Part shown: piece by piece, positions 1 through 9,765 of the stretch
Layout of the letters: the number at the start of each line of letters is the position of its first letter
Position numbering within the stretch: the first letter of the stretch is position 1
Source: Karstenula rhodostoma CBS 690.94
Taxonomy: Eukaryota > Ascomycota > Dothideomycetes > Pleosporales > Didymosphaeriaceae
Assembly: GCA_010093485.1 (NCBI GenBank)
Contig: MU001508.1
Span: 758,051-822,050 of the forward strand
Reading direction: 5' to 3'
DNA: 64,000 nt
The notes under the pieces: generated by a model
Told to the model about the DNA's origin: nothing
What the model saw: the letters and a program-made list of their open reading frames with translations, nothing else
Databases searched by the model: none
Program-made: the position numbers and the translations under genes

Positions 1-197
1 GTGGTTGCTGCGCGAGCACAGCTAGGGGAACTTCGAGGTGGGAGAGCTTGACAAAGCCGGAAAGGAATCCCAGAGCGCCCATGTAATTTCGATCCTCGGA
101 ATGTATACCGTCACGCCAAGAAAGGGTTTCCAGCAATGAAGTGTGGCTCTTGAGCGATTTGACCATGCTGGGGGTTGACAAAGGATGTTAGCAGTTG

Positions 198-1445
198 TTA
201 CAATTGGTGCAAACTGTTCCATAGCGATGGTATCAGTGGACCGAGGCACGTTACCCAGCGCCACGCAGGGCACTTCCAAGTGATTGGGCTACTAGGAGAA
301 CAGGAGTCCACATACCTAAACCAACTGTTCGACGCAGCAATCTCGCCGTAGGGTTCGTACCCTTGTTGCCCAGAAATCCCCCAGTAATCGTCGCTGTGCC
401 GGCCACTCACCTCGAAATGATCCGTGGAGCTCCAATATCGGAACACTTTGAGCTTTTTGATGCCGGAGATGACCACATTAAGAAGATCATCATCGACAAA
501 ACTCATCTCCAACTGTAATTCATCGATTAGTGAGCTCCGATTTGGAAACAGACGTCGCAACTCTTCTTTCGCGGTTTCTCCCGTAGACGTCCACTCAAAA
601 AGGCCAACCAACGTTACTTTGCGCATGGAGCGTAATCTGAATAGTGGAGCCAAATGTCGGAGTTTCAAATACTGGACATCCACGCGGATGGATTTGAGGT
701 ACTGGAATCTATGCACACCGCCAAGATCCACGCCGTTCGCAATTTTCCGAAAGTGACTGAGCCACCGTGGAAGTTTACCTGGCGTCTCAACGGGTGCTCC
801 ATCGTCGATCTCTAGCCTTGCGATGTTAGGTGTGTATAACAGCATGGTAGCGTATAACAGTTCCTGGTCCACTTGGCGGTCGTTGCAGTCGGAGGCCCAT
901 TGCTTCCAATCGAATCTGGGTATTTCCAAACTTCTCAGGCTGTCTTTGATCAATTGCTTATCGGAGATAGACGGCACATATGGAGGTCGTTCCGAATGAA
1001 CGGTTGGTCCATACTTGAATGAAACGAACTTCACATGAGAAGCAATATCTGCATCGCACATAACCGTGCGAAGGAATGGATAGGGTGTGCAAAAGAAACT
1101 GTCGTACGTCGAGTAGAGTCTGTCCACGACTATGCGGTGGAATCGTCGGTTCGTGAGGGACAAGCTGGCCAGTGTGAGGAGTTGAAAACGCTGGAGATCA
1201 ATCCCGGGCAAGTAGTCAAGAATCTCTACGATTAGCTCGTCCGGTAAATCGTTCAGCGAAGCAGAGTGTGCGCGCCTTGTCGCTGCAGGTGGACCTTCAC
1301 TTCGCGGAGGCTCCTTCTTCGTTGGCCTCGACTTTCGCTGCACCTGCGACGGCAGCGGTGGGAAATCTTTGCTGCTGAGCATGTTTGACGTCTTGGGTTC
1401 TAAGCCCAGCCTCGAAGTTTTCGTGAAGAAGGGGTATGAAAGCAA
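198..1445 (-). CDS. F-box domain protein
   Basis: Predicted 415-residue protein. An F-box-like segment around residues 63-110 (NDLPDELIVEILDYLPGID, then SLTNRRFHRIVVDRLY) is followed by a leucine-rich region with no obvious repeats. F-box proteins normally recruit substrates to SCF ubiquitin ligases through SKP1; the substrate here is unknown. The second methionine (position 1382, MLSSKDFPPLPSQ) is an equally good start, because the first 21 residues are poorly structured. A GTATGT donor lies at about position 316 on the minus strand, so the last 35-40 residues may be replaced by a spliced 3' exon. The long open frame reads through to the stop at 198 either way. Such F-box proteins are numerous and fast-evolving in filamentous ascomycetes. 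The family call is firm; the C-terminus is not. Confidence 0.7.
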   Translation of the reverse strand: MLSYPFFTKTSRLGLEPKTSNMLSSKDFPPLPSQVQRKSRPTKKEPPRSEGPPAATRRAHSASLNDLPDELIVEILDYLPGIDLQRFQLLTLASLSLTNRRFHRIVVDRLYSTYDSFFCTPYPFLRTVMCDADIASHVKFVSFKYGPTVHSERPPYVPSISDKQLIKDSLRSLEIPRFDWKQWASDCNDRQVDQELLYATMLLYTPNIARLEIDDGAPVETPGKLPRWLSHFRKIANGVDLGGVHRFQYLKSIRVDVQYLKLRHLAPLFRLRSMRKVTLVGLFEWTSTGETAKEELRRLFPNRSSLIDELQLEMSFVDDDLLNVVISGIKKLKVFRYWSSTDHFEVSGRHSDDYWGISGQQGYEPYGEIAASNSWFRYVDSCSPSSPITWKCPAWRWVTCLGPLIPSLWNSLHQL

Positions 1446-2179
1446 ACGTCTGGCGAATGACGATGGGACAACGTGGAGCGCTAGTTAGTCAGCGCTAACT
1501 CGGCTGAGTAAACACTGCCCCGCGGCTCGCCCATCGTATCCTCCAGGCTTCATGCACCTTCTGGTAGAACATGCAAAATAGGATTCATAGGAGCTCAAGT
1601 ATCGCGAAGAATATGTACTGCTCCTCTTGTGGGGAACATCCAGATCCTGAGATAGCGGCAGTACTCTGCGGTGCATCATGTGTTGTACCTAGCGGTTTCC
1701 AGGGCCCACCGGTAAGGGGCCATCAAGTGCATTTATATGTTTATATAGCAAAGCTTTGGGTAGATCTGCAGCTGATACGCCGACGTGATCATAATCCTTT
1801 GTTGGCAGCTGAACTTTCAAGGATAGTACGCACTATTAAGCCCGTACGGTGGCGGAGACGTGTTGTTATTGAGCCCAGCTTGTCCAGACTTTCTCATCCG
1901 TTCAAAACGACAATCGACCCATTTAGGCATCTATTTGCATGGACTGCAGAATTGTGAATGTTGCCGCACGTGAAATGCTCGAGCCAACTTTAACCTAAAC
2001 AGGAAAGGTGCAAGTCCCATCTTCACAGCCCGCCTTCGGAATACGGCTACACTAACGTAGCATCCATCGCCACACTTCCCGCTGCATCCGCCCTTCCATA
2101 CAAGCTTCCACGAAATTTCTGGGCGTTCTCACATAAAGCTTCCGATTGTCAGCTCGAGTGAGAAGGTCCTCGAACGAAC
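1446..2179. other. Intergenic region, divergent promoters
   Basis: 734 bp between the F-box gene (-) and the metacaspase (+). Small open frames in it have no recognisable domain. I see no RNA gene or repeat. It must hold the promoters of both flanking genes. Confidence 0.5.
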
Positions 2180-3500
2180 ATGGCACAGAGAAAGAAATCG
2201 CTTCTGATCGGAATCAACTACGTTGGCTCCAAGCACGAGCTGAAGGGATGTACGTAAGTCACTTTTTCTCAGAGCGAACTCTGCCACATGATACCACACA
2301 TGAGTAATTCTATGTATTTCAAATGACAGCGCTCGGGGCGAAACAATGGCCATTGCTGGTGTTTCAAAGGATATCCATTGACACAGATGCAGGCCACTCA
2401 GATGTAGACAACGTTGCCGAGTTTCTGAGCTACAGAGGTTACAACAACAGCCACCGCGATAGAGTCATCTTGTCAGACAACTCTATGGTGGCTCCGGACA
2501 GCCCGTACTACCCATCGGGGCATAACATTCTCGCAGCGATGGACTGGCTAGTCTCTGAACCTGGATGCACTCTGTTTATGCACTACTCCGGACATGGCGG
2601 ACAGGTCGAGGACGTCGACAGCAATCGTAGTACAGGATTGGATGACTCTCTGGTTCCCGTTGACTTCGAGTACAATGGCCAGCTTAGCAGTACTCTGCTG
2701 CACCAGCATCTTGTTACTCGCATGGCGCCCGGATGCACTTTGTTCGTCCTCATGGTATGTACCTAGGCAATATACGGACACCAAACCAGCTTGACGACCC
2801 TAACCCGATTAAAAATCTAGGACTGCTGTCATTCTGGTTCCGCGATTGAACTTCCATTTGTGTACCGCACTGATGCAGATGGGCAAATCTCGCTGATAGA
2901 CAACCTGAAAAAGGGTGCGCAGCTCGTCGGTGAGGCCCAGGATATCATATCTGGTGGCTTCAGTTTCAACAAGATGGGCGAAGCCAGGGAGCTCTTCGCC
3001 GGCGCGACGAGCTTCTTCCATGGCTTGAAACACATGGGTGAACAGGAAGATGAAGGTTTGCAGAACGGTGAGTGGTATTCTACCAGTTCAAATTTGAAGA
3101 CTGATCCGTTTTGCTCGCAGGCGAATTCGTTGGCCAGTACGGGTCTGAGAATAAGATGGTGACCATGTTCAGCGGGTGCCGCGATGATCAAACAAGTGCA
3201 GACGCAAACATAGCTGGTCGCAGTACGGGCGCGATGGTACGCTTGTTCACCTTTGTCCTCGTGCATTCGTTGTTAACACTTTACAGACCTGGGCGTTTCT
3301 ACAGATTATGAAATCCGGCGGAACTCCGACGTATACTCAAGTAAGTACAAAAGCGTGAAAATGGAGAGGAGAAAAACTGATATCAAGATTAGACGCTACA
3401 AATGACCCGACAGCTGCTCGATCAGAGCAACTACACCCAGGTCCCACAACTCAGCTCTGGGCTCGATATCGATCTGGACAACTTGCCGTTGGTAATCTGA
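2180..3500 (+). CDS. MCA1: Type I metacaspase (caspase-like cysteine protease)
   Basis: Six exons: 2180-2249, 2393-2754, 2821-3067, 3121-3236, 3287-3340 and 3393-3500, giving 318 residues. The start (MAQRKKSLLIGINY) matches the beginning of the metacaspase p20 domain. Joining exon 1 to exon 2 restores KGCHSDVDNV, the family's LKGCxNDV region. Catalytic His91 lies in HYSGHGGQ. Catalytic Cys147 lies in DCCHSGSA, which begins exactly at an exon junction. The C-terminal QLSSGLDIDLDNLPLVI resembles the family's PQLSSxxxxD ending. Metacaspases cleave after Arg/Lys, depend on calcium, and act in stress, proteostasis and cell death. The Pro/Gln-rich prodomain usual in fungal type I enzymes is missing; a 5' exon further upstream would be needed to supply it. 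The gene converges on the GFA gene, 118 bp away. Confidence 0.9.
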
Positions 3501-3618
3501 TATCAGGGTCGAGTTGTCTATAGTGTGATTTCAATTATCATGAGATCATTCCATTGACGTTACTACATATTTACGCAAGCTCAAGCTCAAGTACAAGATT
3601 AAGACGAACATGACTCCT

Positions 3619-4266
3619 TCATTCCCCGAGCTTCTTCTGACCTCTCACAAGCGCATACTGCTCAAGCCCGTCATGCTTACCCTGCCATTCGTGACGATAC
3701 TCAGCAAAACCTTCGCACTCGGGTTTTGGAATCCTTGGGAACATCCCCATCTTTAGTATGTACATGTGAGGGACAATCTCGGATTGACTCATGATGGGCC
3801 TTGGTATACTCCGTCAATATTGCCAGTCCTAAGCTTCGTATGAATGCATAACGTAAATAAAGGGCAATAGGTAATGATCACTCACGACCCACAGTTCCCG
3901 CAAAGTGACCTCTTCACGCACTTCCCACTTCCAGTCGCCCAGTCATCGTACACTTTCAGCGTCCCGTTCTTATCCTCGTACGTCACCTTCTCTTTCTCAA
4001 TCGCCATGTTCGACGACACAAACGATCCTGATGCTTTGCGACAGTTTGCGCAGTGACTGCATCTCGTTAGCAACAGGTCCGCGACTCAAGTTGCTGAAGA
4101 CATACCACAAGTGACCGCGAGGTTTATCCCCGAAGAGCCCTTTGTCGTGGATGGTGGCACTGATGCTGCCGCAGAGACAGGTGCCGGTCATTGGCTCGCT
4201 GAACTTCGAGATGTCGCGCTGTTTTAGATCGCCCGTGAATTCGGACTTGAAGGCGATGTTCGACAT
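3619..4266 (-). CDS. GFA / CENP-V domain zinc protein
   Basis: Three exons (4106-4266, 3886-4056, 3619-3799 on the minus strand) give 170 residues. Splicing restores the zinc-binding cysteines of the glutathione-dependent formaldehyde-activating fold: TCLCGSI in exon 1, CHCANCRKASG across the first junction, and LCGNCGSPI across the second. The family binds zinc through these cysteines. Members include bacterial Gfa-like enzymes and many uncharacterised fungal proteins, so a formaldehyde-glutathione role is only a family-level guess. The C-terminus runs on to a typical KMGMFPRIPKPECEGF segment. The start MSNIAFKSEF was chosen over an upstream in-frame ATG because it begins just before the conserved domain. 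Its 3' end faces the metacaspase. Confidence 0.88.
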
Positions 4267-4680
4267 GGTGAGATGGATCAATTGATTAGATGGAGTGTTT
4301 CCGCCGGGGTATCGATCGTATGCGTGAAAGTAGTAATAGATCAACTAATGCAGAACAGGGTTAGTGTTCACTTAGATTTTAGGATAGGTACCTGTCCTTT
4401 CTTACAAGCAAGGAATTAGAGCAAAGACATGCAACAAGAGCAAGAAACGAAACCAGCCGCTTAATCACTAAGCACTTCTCTAGCCCTGTACCTCTGCAAT
4501 GCACGACTGCATGCGACTCGCCCATCCCGCTGACTCCGCACCCTGATCCGATGTGCGACCCCTCGCGATCCGTGTGCTAACGTTTACACCTATCCACGGC
4601 CGATAGGCCGCGTTCTGGAAGCTGGACTACCCCACCGTCAAAAACACCCCCTCTTCCGGAGCAGGAGCAAAAAATCCGCC
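4267..4680. other. Intergenic, no gene seen
   Basis: About 410 bp upstream of the GFA gene and downstream of the tRNA gene. It should contain the GFA promoter. I see no convincing coding sequence. Confidence 0.5.
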
Positions 4681-4685
4681 AAAAA
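4681..4685 (-). terminator. Pol III-type T-run after the tRNA-Phe gene
   Basis: Five consecutive T residues on the minus strand, preceded by TCTTC, begin 8 nt after the tRNA discriminator base. This is a normal RNA polymerase III terminator position. It supports descent of the interrupted tRNA from a Pol III gene. Confidence 0.6.
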
Positions 4686-4693
4686 GAAGAAGT

Positions 4694-4909
4694 TGTCGCT
4701 TCTGTGGATCGAACTGGTACAATGTTAGACATTGAAACGATCCAATTGTAGACATTATCACTTACCACAGTCTGTTGCGGATTAGCCCGAGTCCGGGTTC
4801 ATTGAACGGCTAGTAAACTTACACCTCCAGATGTCTTCGTTGCGAACCGAAGTTTGCCGCCAAGGCGGATTGCTTCAGTCTGGCGCTCTCCCAAGTGAGC
4901 TAAAGCGAC
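4694..4909 (-). tRNA. tRNA-Phe (anticodon GAA) interrupted by three insertions
   Basis: Read on the minus strand, the gene starts GTCGCTTTAGCTCACTTGGG. Its acceptor arm GTCGCTT pairs perfectly with AAGCGAC near the 3' end. The anticodon stem is CCAGA/TCTGG, with loop CTGAAG plus A and anticodon GAA at 4876-4874. The variable loop is AGGT plus A. The T arm is CTGTG / TTCGATC / CACAG. Three insertions interrupt it. A 40-nt insertion at 4833-4872 lies at the canonical 37/38 tRNA intron site and contains CTTC, able to pair with the anticodon. A 51-nt insertion at 4772-4822 lies in the variable loop. A 52-nt insertion at 4714-4765 lies between positions 53 and 54. The last two run GTAAGT to CAG, with CTAAT and CTAAC branch-like sites about 11 nt before the acceptor. 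Removing all three leaves exactly 73 nt. Outside the acceptor stem this nearly equals yeast tRNA-Phe; the differences seen are C15 and A48. It could be a working gene needing both splicing systems, or a pseudogene. Confidence 0.85.
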
Positions 4910-5544
4910 TGAATTGATGCCAAGATTTAAAATCTAAACGTAAATATTGATAGTAAAAAACCGGCCGGAACGTACACGTCTTTGCTGCTGCCCTGAAATT
5001 GGAACTGGACTTGTGCGGGGCAAGTGCGACTTCGGCTCTTAGCTTTGCGGAGATCTCAAAGACAGACTAGCTTGAAAGAAAACTCAGGCTGAATGCGGTA
5101 AGATGGATATCAAGCGTTACACTGTCCGCTTAGGAACGCTGTCTTAACTGGATTAACCCAATGCTGGCTTACTGTGTCGAATCGTTGGAGGGCGGTCGCG
5201 CCGCTTCAGAGTGGCGAAACGATGAACGAGGTTCTACAGCTGTCGTTACACGGATCACCATATGTATTGGCTGCCCAAGGTACATTGACATACGTATATT
5301 GTCCTTGGGTGATGTTCTCCTAAAGCATGATTTCCAGGATATGTGCCGGCCATCAACTACGTTCATTTATATAGATCGCAGGCCTGCCGACAGACATTAT
5401 GCATACACACAGCGTTGCAGGAGAAGACATACAGTAAGTCAAATTGAGGCTGTACAAGTGTGCCGGTAAACTGTGGAAAAGCGCTTGCAGCGATGTAGGG
5501 ATCAAATGAAGCCTTTGCATGCATCAGTAATGTGAGTCAGTGTG
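4910..5544. other. Intergenic, no gene seen
   Basis: About 635 bp between the tRNA 5' end and the 3' end of the endonuclease gene. A short A/T-rich stretch lies at about 4920-4965. The 102-codon open frame at 5161-5469 (+) has no recognisable features. No RNA gene was seen. Confidence 0.45.
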
Positions 5545-6655
5545 TTATGACTCCTCATCCTTTTCCCGTTCGTCCTTGTCTGGTAGCCGTACGTCAACCC
5601 AGACAGGAACATGATCACTCGGTCCCCGCTCTACCTCGCTGTCCATTATCCCCGCCCCACGCACCATCCCCCTATCCCACATGCTCTTCCCAACGACAAC
5701 ATAGTCTACTCTGTCACAGCTACTCCCCCACTCTCTTCCCCTCGGGAACCACGTAAACCTCTTCTCACCCTCATTCATCCTCCGCCAAACATCAACGCCA
5801 TCAAACACCTTCCCCTCATCCCGCCTCTTCCCACCAAGAAACCTTGCATTGAAGTCCGCTCGGTTCACAACATGCTGCTGAGGAAACGTGCGCAGCTGGG
5901 GATGTCCGTCAATTCTGGCAGGCGCAACGTTCATGTCGCCAGCGAGGAGGATTTCCCACCCCTTTTCTTCCAAACTTAGACACTCCTCCGCAAGAAGACG
6001 GTGAAACGAGAGTTTCCGATCATGTCGAGTTCCGCACACGGCACCCGTTGCAGGGTCGCGGCAAGCATTGTCCGTCCCGTTGACAGCGTATATATTAAAC
6101 AATGCAAGCTTTGCAGACGGACCGACCAGCTCCACAACAGACACGCGACCCTCACTGTCCCAATCCACGGTGCGGACTTTCACTGCGAAGTCTTTGAAGA
6201 CGTCGGCGCGTACGATGCTGCACACGCCGTAGACCTTTCCGCTGCCTCGTGGACCTCTTGCGTTGTGTGAGTCGCAGGGGAGTGTGAAGTGTGCTTCGTA
6301 GCTTGGGCCTGTCGTTGTGTTTGAGGTTTCAGTGGGTAGTCTCGCGTTCACTGCGCTTCGGACTGCGTCTTGTGTTTTCACGTCTTTGGCTGCGATCTTG
6401 ACTTCTTGTAAGAAGAGGAATGCGGGCCAGTGGTGTCTTCTGATAAAGCCACGGAGGGAGGCTGAAGGGATATTCGTATTTGGTAATCGACTTTTGTAGG
6501 AAAGGCTTGATGCCGTTGATGTTCCACGAGAAGATGCGCATTGTACCAGCGTCAGGTGCTGCGGCAGGCGGAGCTGTGGAGATTCTGCCCGTCTTTACAT
6601 TGTTGGTAGAAATCTTTCGCCTTTTTGCGGGTGGAGGACTGATTTCGTGGTTCAT
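5545..6655 (-). CDS. Exonuclease III-family AP endonuclease, apparent frameshift
   Basis: The N-terminal part starts MNHEISPPPAKRRKIS, with a basic PPAKRRK nuclear-localisation-like motif. It continues to MRIFSWNINGIKPFLQ, the first strand of the endonuclease/exonuclease/phosphatase fold. The remaining domain is in another frame: SLRGFIRRHHWPAFLFLQEVK (metal-binding Glu in LQEVK), then LLAGDMNVAP, RVDYVVVG and GPSDHVPVWVDV, which carry the catalytic Asp/Asn and final Asp-His. The two frames overlap without any plausible GT-AG intron; a +1 shift between about 6440 and 6490 would join them. The family cleaves DNA at abasic sites in base-excision repair. The product, about 360 residues, lacks the C-terminal GRF zinc finger of long Apn2 proteins. 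The shift may be a sequencing error, a strain mutation or real decay. Confidence 0.78.
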
Positions 6656-6800
6656 GTTATACCACGGGTGAGCTTCAGGTGGGTACTGTCTCCTGGGATC
6701 GTAGTCGTTGGAATGTATTGATGGTGACGTCATCGGCCCTTGTCCCTTCCATAGAACACTCATCTGTTCAACCATGCAGTTTCACCAGATCCATCGCGAA

Positions 6801-7406
6801 TCACAGCATAGCCTTACCCCTCTCCCTCTCAACCCTCTTCTCCCACTCCCATGCACTTCCCTTAAACCCACCCTCCTTCCACTCCCCATACATCTTCTGC
6901 CTCTCTGCTCTATCCCCCTCCTTCAGTATCCCCTCCCACACTTTCAATTGCTCTTTAAATCCCGGATTAGGTTCACAAACTGGCCTCCCCTCCTCAACCC
7001 ACCGCAGTCCCTCCTCAGCCCCAACCCCATACCTCGTCATCAAATACGCCACCACAACCGCGGCACTCCTACTCTTCCCCATCGCGCAGTGTACGAACAC
7101 TGCACCATCCTCGTACTCCAGCCCCTCTCTGATAAACTTGCTCGTCCGCTCAAACCACTGCAGCAGATCCTCGTTCGGGTCGTCCTCGGCCCAGATGTGC
7201 ATCTTCTTTAGACCGGACAAGTGCGGCTTGTCGAGGCCAGGTTCATAGTCTACGACTGAGAGGACGTGGGTTATGCCGGCGGCTTTGATCAGGTCAGTCT
7301 GGTACAATGCGTAAAGGCCGCCGATGTAGAGGTTCTTGGTCCTGGGGATGGAATCGACCCAGCCCATGCCTGTGTGTAAGGTGCTGCCGTGGAGGAGGTA
7401 GGACAT
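6801..7406 (-). CDS. Dual-specificity protein phosphatase
   Basis: 201 residues from the preferred start MSYLLHGSTLHTGMGW; an in-frame ATG at 7562 would add 52 poorly conserved residues. It carries the HCX5R signature as HCAMGKSRS, with catalytic Cys107, and the general-acid loop AEDDPNEDLL about 30 residues before it. The segment KNLYIGGLYAL is typical of the YVH1/DUSP12 group. Such enzymes dephosphorylate Tyr and Ser/Thr residues; YVH1 also works in 60S ribosome maturation through a C-terminal zinc domain. That zinc domain is absent: the protein ends about 30 residues after the PNPGFKEQLKVWE helix. A general DSP name is therefore safer than YVH1. It lies 146 bp upstream of the endonuclease gene on the same strand. 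Confidence 0.85.
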   Translation of the reverse strand: MSYLLHGSTLHTGMGWVDSIPRTKNLYIGGLYALYQTDLIKAAGITHVLSVVDYEPGLDKPHLSGLKKMHIWAEDDPNEDLLQWFERTSKFIREGLEYEDGAVFVHCAMGKSRSAAVVVAYLMTRYGVGAEEGLRWVEEGRPVCEPNPGFKEQLKVWEGILKEGDRAERQKMYGEWKEGGFKGSAWEWEKRVERERGKAML

Positions 7407-7772
7407 GCGTGAGGGTGGGGGCACGGGGAGGGATTTGTTACGTATGAGTAGAAGTGCCTTCGGGGGTGGGTATAGTAGGATGTGGGCGAGATGCCGAGGT
7501 TCAGTGTTGGCTGAGCTTGCCGAAAGAGGCCGAGATGAGCTATGTATCATCGCACAAAACAAGCATTGTCAAGTCAGAATATTGGTATTATGTTGCGATC
7601 TACGACCATGTAGACCACAACAATGAGTTTACGTTGCAAGACCTGTGGCAGGAATTTTCCAGGCTTTCAAAATCGAAATGATCAAATAGGTATCGCAGCA
7701 GACACCCAACCCCAGAACGCCTTGCTGTCAAGTATGAGGCTTAGAGAGCCATGTTTTGTACCTTGTTTTCTT
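7407..7772. other. Intergenic between phosphatase and RPD3
   Basis: 366 bp holding the phosphatase promoter and the RPD3 3' UTR. I see no further gene. Confidence 0.5.
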
Positions 7773-9765
7773 TTAAGATTCTTCCTTGGCGAGCTCCGCG
7801 CGTACCTCGCCCTTGACGTTCTCGGTGTCTCTCTCAGATTGCCCTTCTTCTTTTGCTTTGGCCTTTTCAACTTCCTCCGTTGCTTCTCCCATCTCCACGT
7901 CCGCAGTGGGAGCAGCCGCCGCAGCCGGCTGTGCAGCAGGTGATTCGGGAGGAGTTGGCACTGCTGGTGGCGACTGTGTCCTTGAAGCAGTGGCTGGGAC
8001 AAGCTCAGCAGGGACTGAAAGTGGAAGTCAGCACAACTATTTCCAAACAAGTAGACCTATTCTCACTCACCAGCCGAGGCTGGAATCGTAGCTCCCTCTG
8101 CCTCTTCCATTTCGATATCGGCATCTTCATCAGCAGTTGCAGGAATGGCGGGTGTCCGGGTTCGCGATGCGGTGCCATTGGGCGGCTGGGCAGACGAGGT
8201 CCCGGAAACAGATCTTCGGCGCCGCGCAGGCTCTCCGTTAAGCCCGCGAGTGCCATCTGGAGTCGCTGCGCCTTCATCTGCGTCGGGATTTTGAAAGTCC
8301 ATGATGTTGCGCTTCCTTCTAGCGCCTGGCTGTCGTCGCACGCCAAGACCGTTCTTGTAGTCTTCATCATCGCTCGGATCGTAAAGCTCTCCCTCGGCCT
8401 CAATCTGTTGATCGCGTTGGCGCTGCGTAGAACGCACATCGGGGTTCTCGTCTGCGTCGAGATCGTTCATTTCCTCCTCAGCATCGGAGTCGTAGCCTCC
8501 AAGCTGGGGAGGGTTATCAGGGATGTTCGTAAATGCCTCGACAGACGGCTTTCCGGTTCGCCGGATACTGTCAATCACAGACGACTTGATTTTGTGGAGA
8601 TAGTCAGCCGAGTTGGCATTTTCCATGTTCGACGGGCGGACAGCTAGCTCGTAATCCGGAGCGAAGTACTCGTAGTAGTCGTTGAAAGGTAGCTGCTTTT
8701 CCATGTGCTGGTTTACGAGTTGGCCGGTCTCATATGCCCAGGTTCGCGCCACGTTCCTCATGGTGTAACCACCACCGCCGAGCACGATGACTGGGATGCC
8801 AAAGCTCTTAACATAGCGAACGCAATTGGCGTGACCGTCCATGCTAAGATTGAAACAACCAAGTCGGTCACCAGACAGACTGTCGCCACCGCACTGGAGG
8901 ACGATAGCCTCGGGGCAATAATAGGTCATGACGGCCTCGATGACAGGCTCGAAGATGTTACGGTACGTCTCGTCGGTGATGCCGTCACGCAGCGGAAAGT
9001 TGACGGCGTAGTGCTTGCCGCTACCGACACCGATATCCCTGAGCTCACCGGTACCGGGAAAGTACTCGCCGTACTTGTGGAAGGAAACGGTCATGACGCG
9101 ATCGGTCGTGTAGAAAGCCTCTTCGACTCCATCTCCGTGGTGCACATCGATATCGATGTAGAGAACGCGCTGCTTATAACGCAGGAGTTCAATGATGCCG
9201 AGGACAATATCGTTGACATAGCAGAAACCACTCGCCTCGCTTTTCTTCGCGTGATGCAGACCGCCAGCCCAGTTGACCGCCACATCGCATTTGCCTCTGT
9301 TCAAGCGGGCGGCACCCTCCATGGTGCCGCCGGCGCTTATGCCGCAGAATTCAAAGAGGCCATCGAATACGGGGCAGTCATCTCCGACATTATACTTGCT
9401 CTGCTCTTTCGAGAAGTTGTCCATGTTGTCGGGGGTGACCTTGTGGAGGAAGTCGATGTACTCGTCGGTGTGGAACTGCGTCATTTCGTACTTGGAGGCC
9501 GGTTTTGCGCGCTGGAAACAGTCAGTACCATGCTCGAGGGTGTCTGCGGAGCGCGACGCACGTATATCTCCATCTTTGTGTACAAGCCATAGTTCATGAT
9601 CAAGCTGTGGGCCATTCGTATCCGGTGGGGCTTCATGGGATGGCCGGAAACATAGGCATAGTTGCCAACATCGGAGTCGTAGAAGTAAGCGACCTTCTTG
9701 GGCTGAGAACCCGTCCCATTGAGGGAGTTGGAGGCAGTTGGAGGCGCGGCATCGGCGTTATCCAT
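7773..9765 (-). CDS. RPD3: Class I histone deacetylase RPD3
   Basis: Three exons (9562-9765, 8071-9511, 7773-8014, minus strand) give 628 residues. The N-terminus has [31 protein letters not shown]. The first junction restores [23 protein letters not shown]. The catalytic domain shows [38 protein letters not shown] and [18 protein letters not shown], with the zinc-binding Asp/His residues and the substrate-site glycines intact. RPD3 removes acetyl groups from histone lysines in the Rpd3L and Rpd3S complexes to repress transcription. The tail after residue 400 is acidic and then Ala/Glu/Lys-rich, extended relative to yeast Rpd3 as is usual in filamentous ascomycetes. The gene shares a 415-bp upstream region with RPN11. 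Confidence 0.97.

Noticed and set aside
8705..9592. 295-codon plus-strand frame opposite RPD3
   Set aside because: Antisense shadow of the histone deacetylase catalytic domain.
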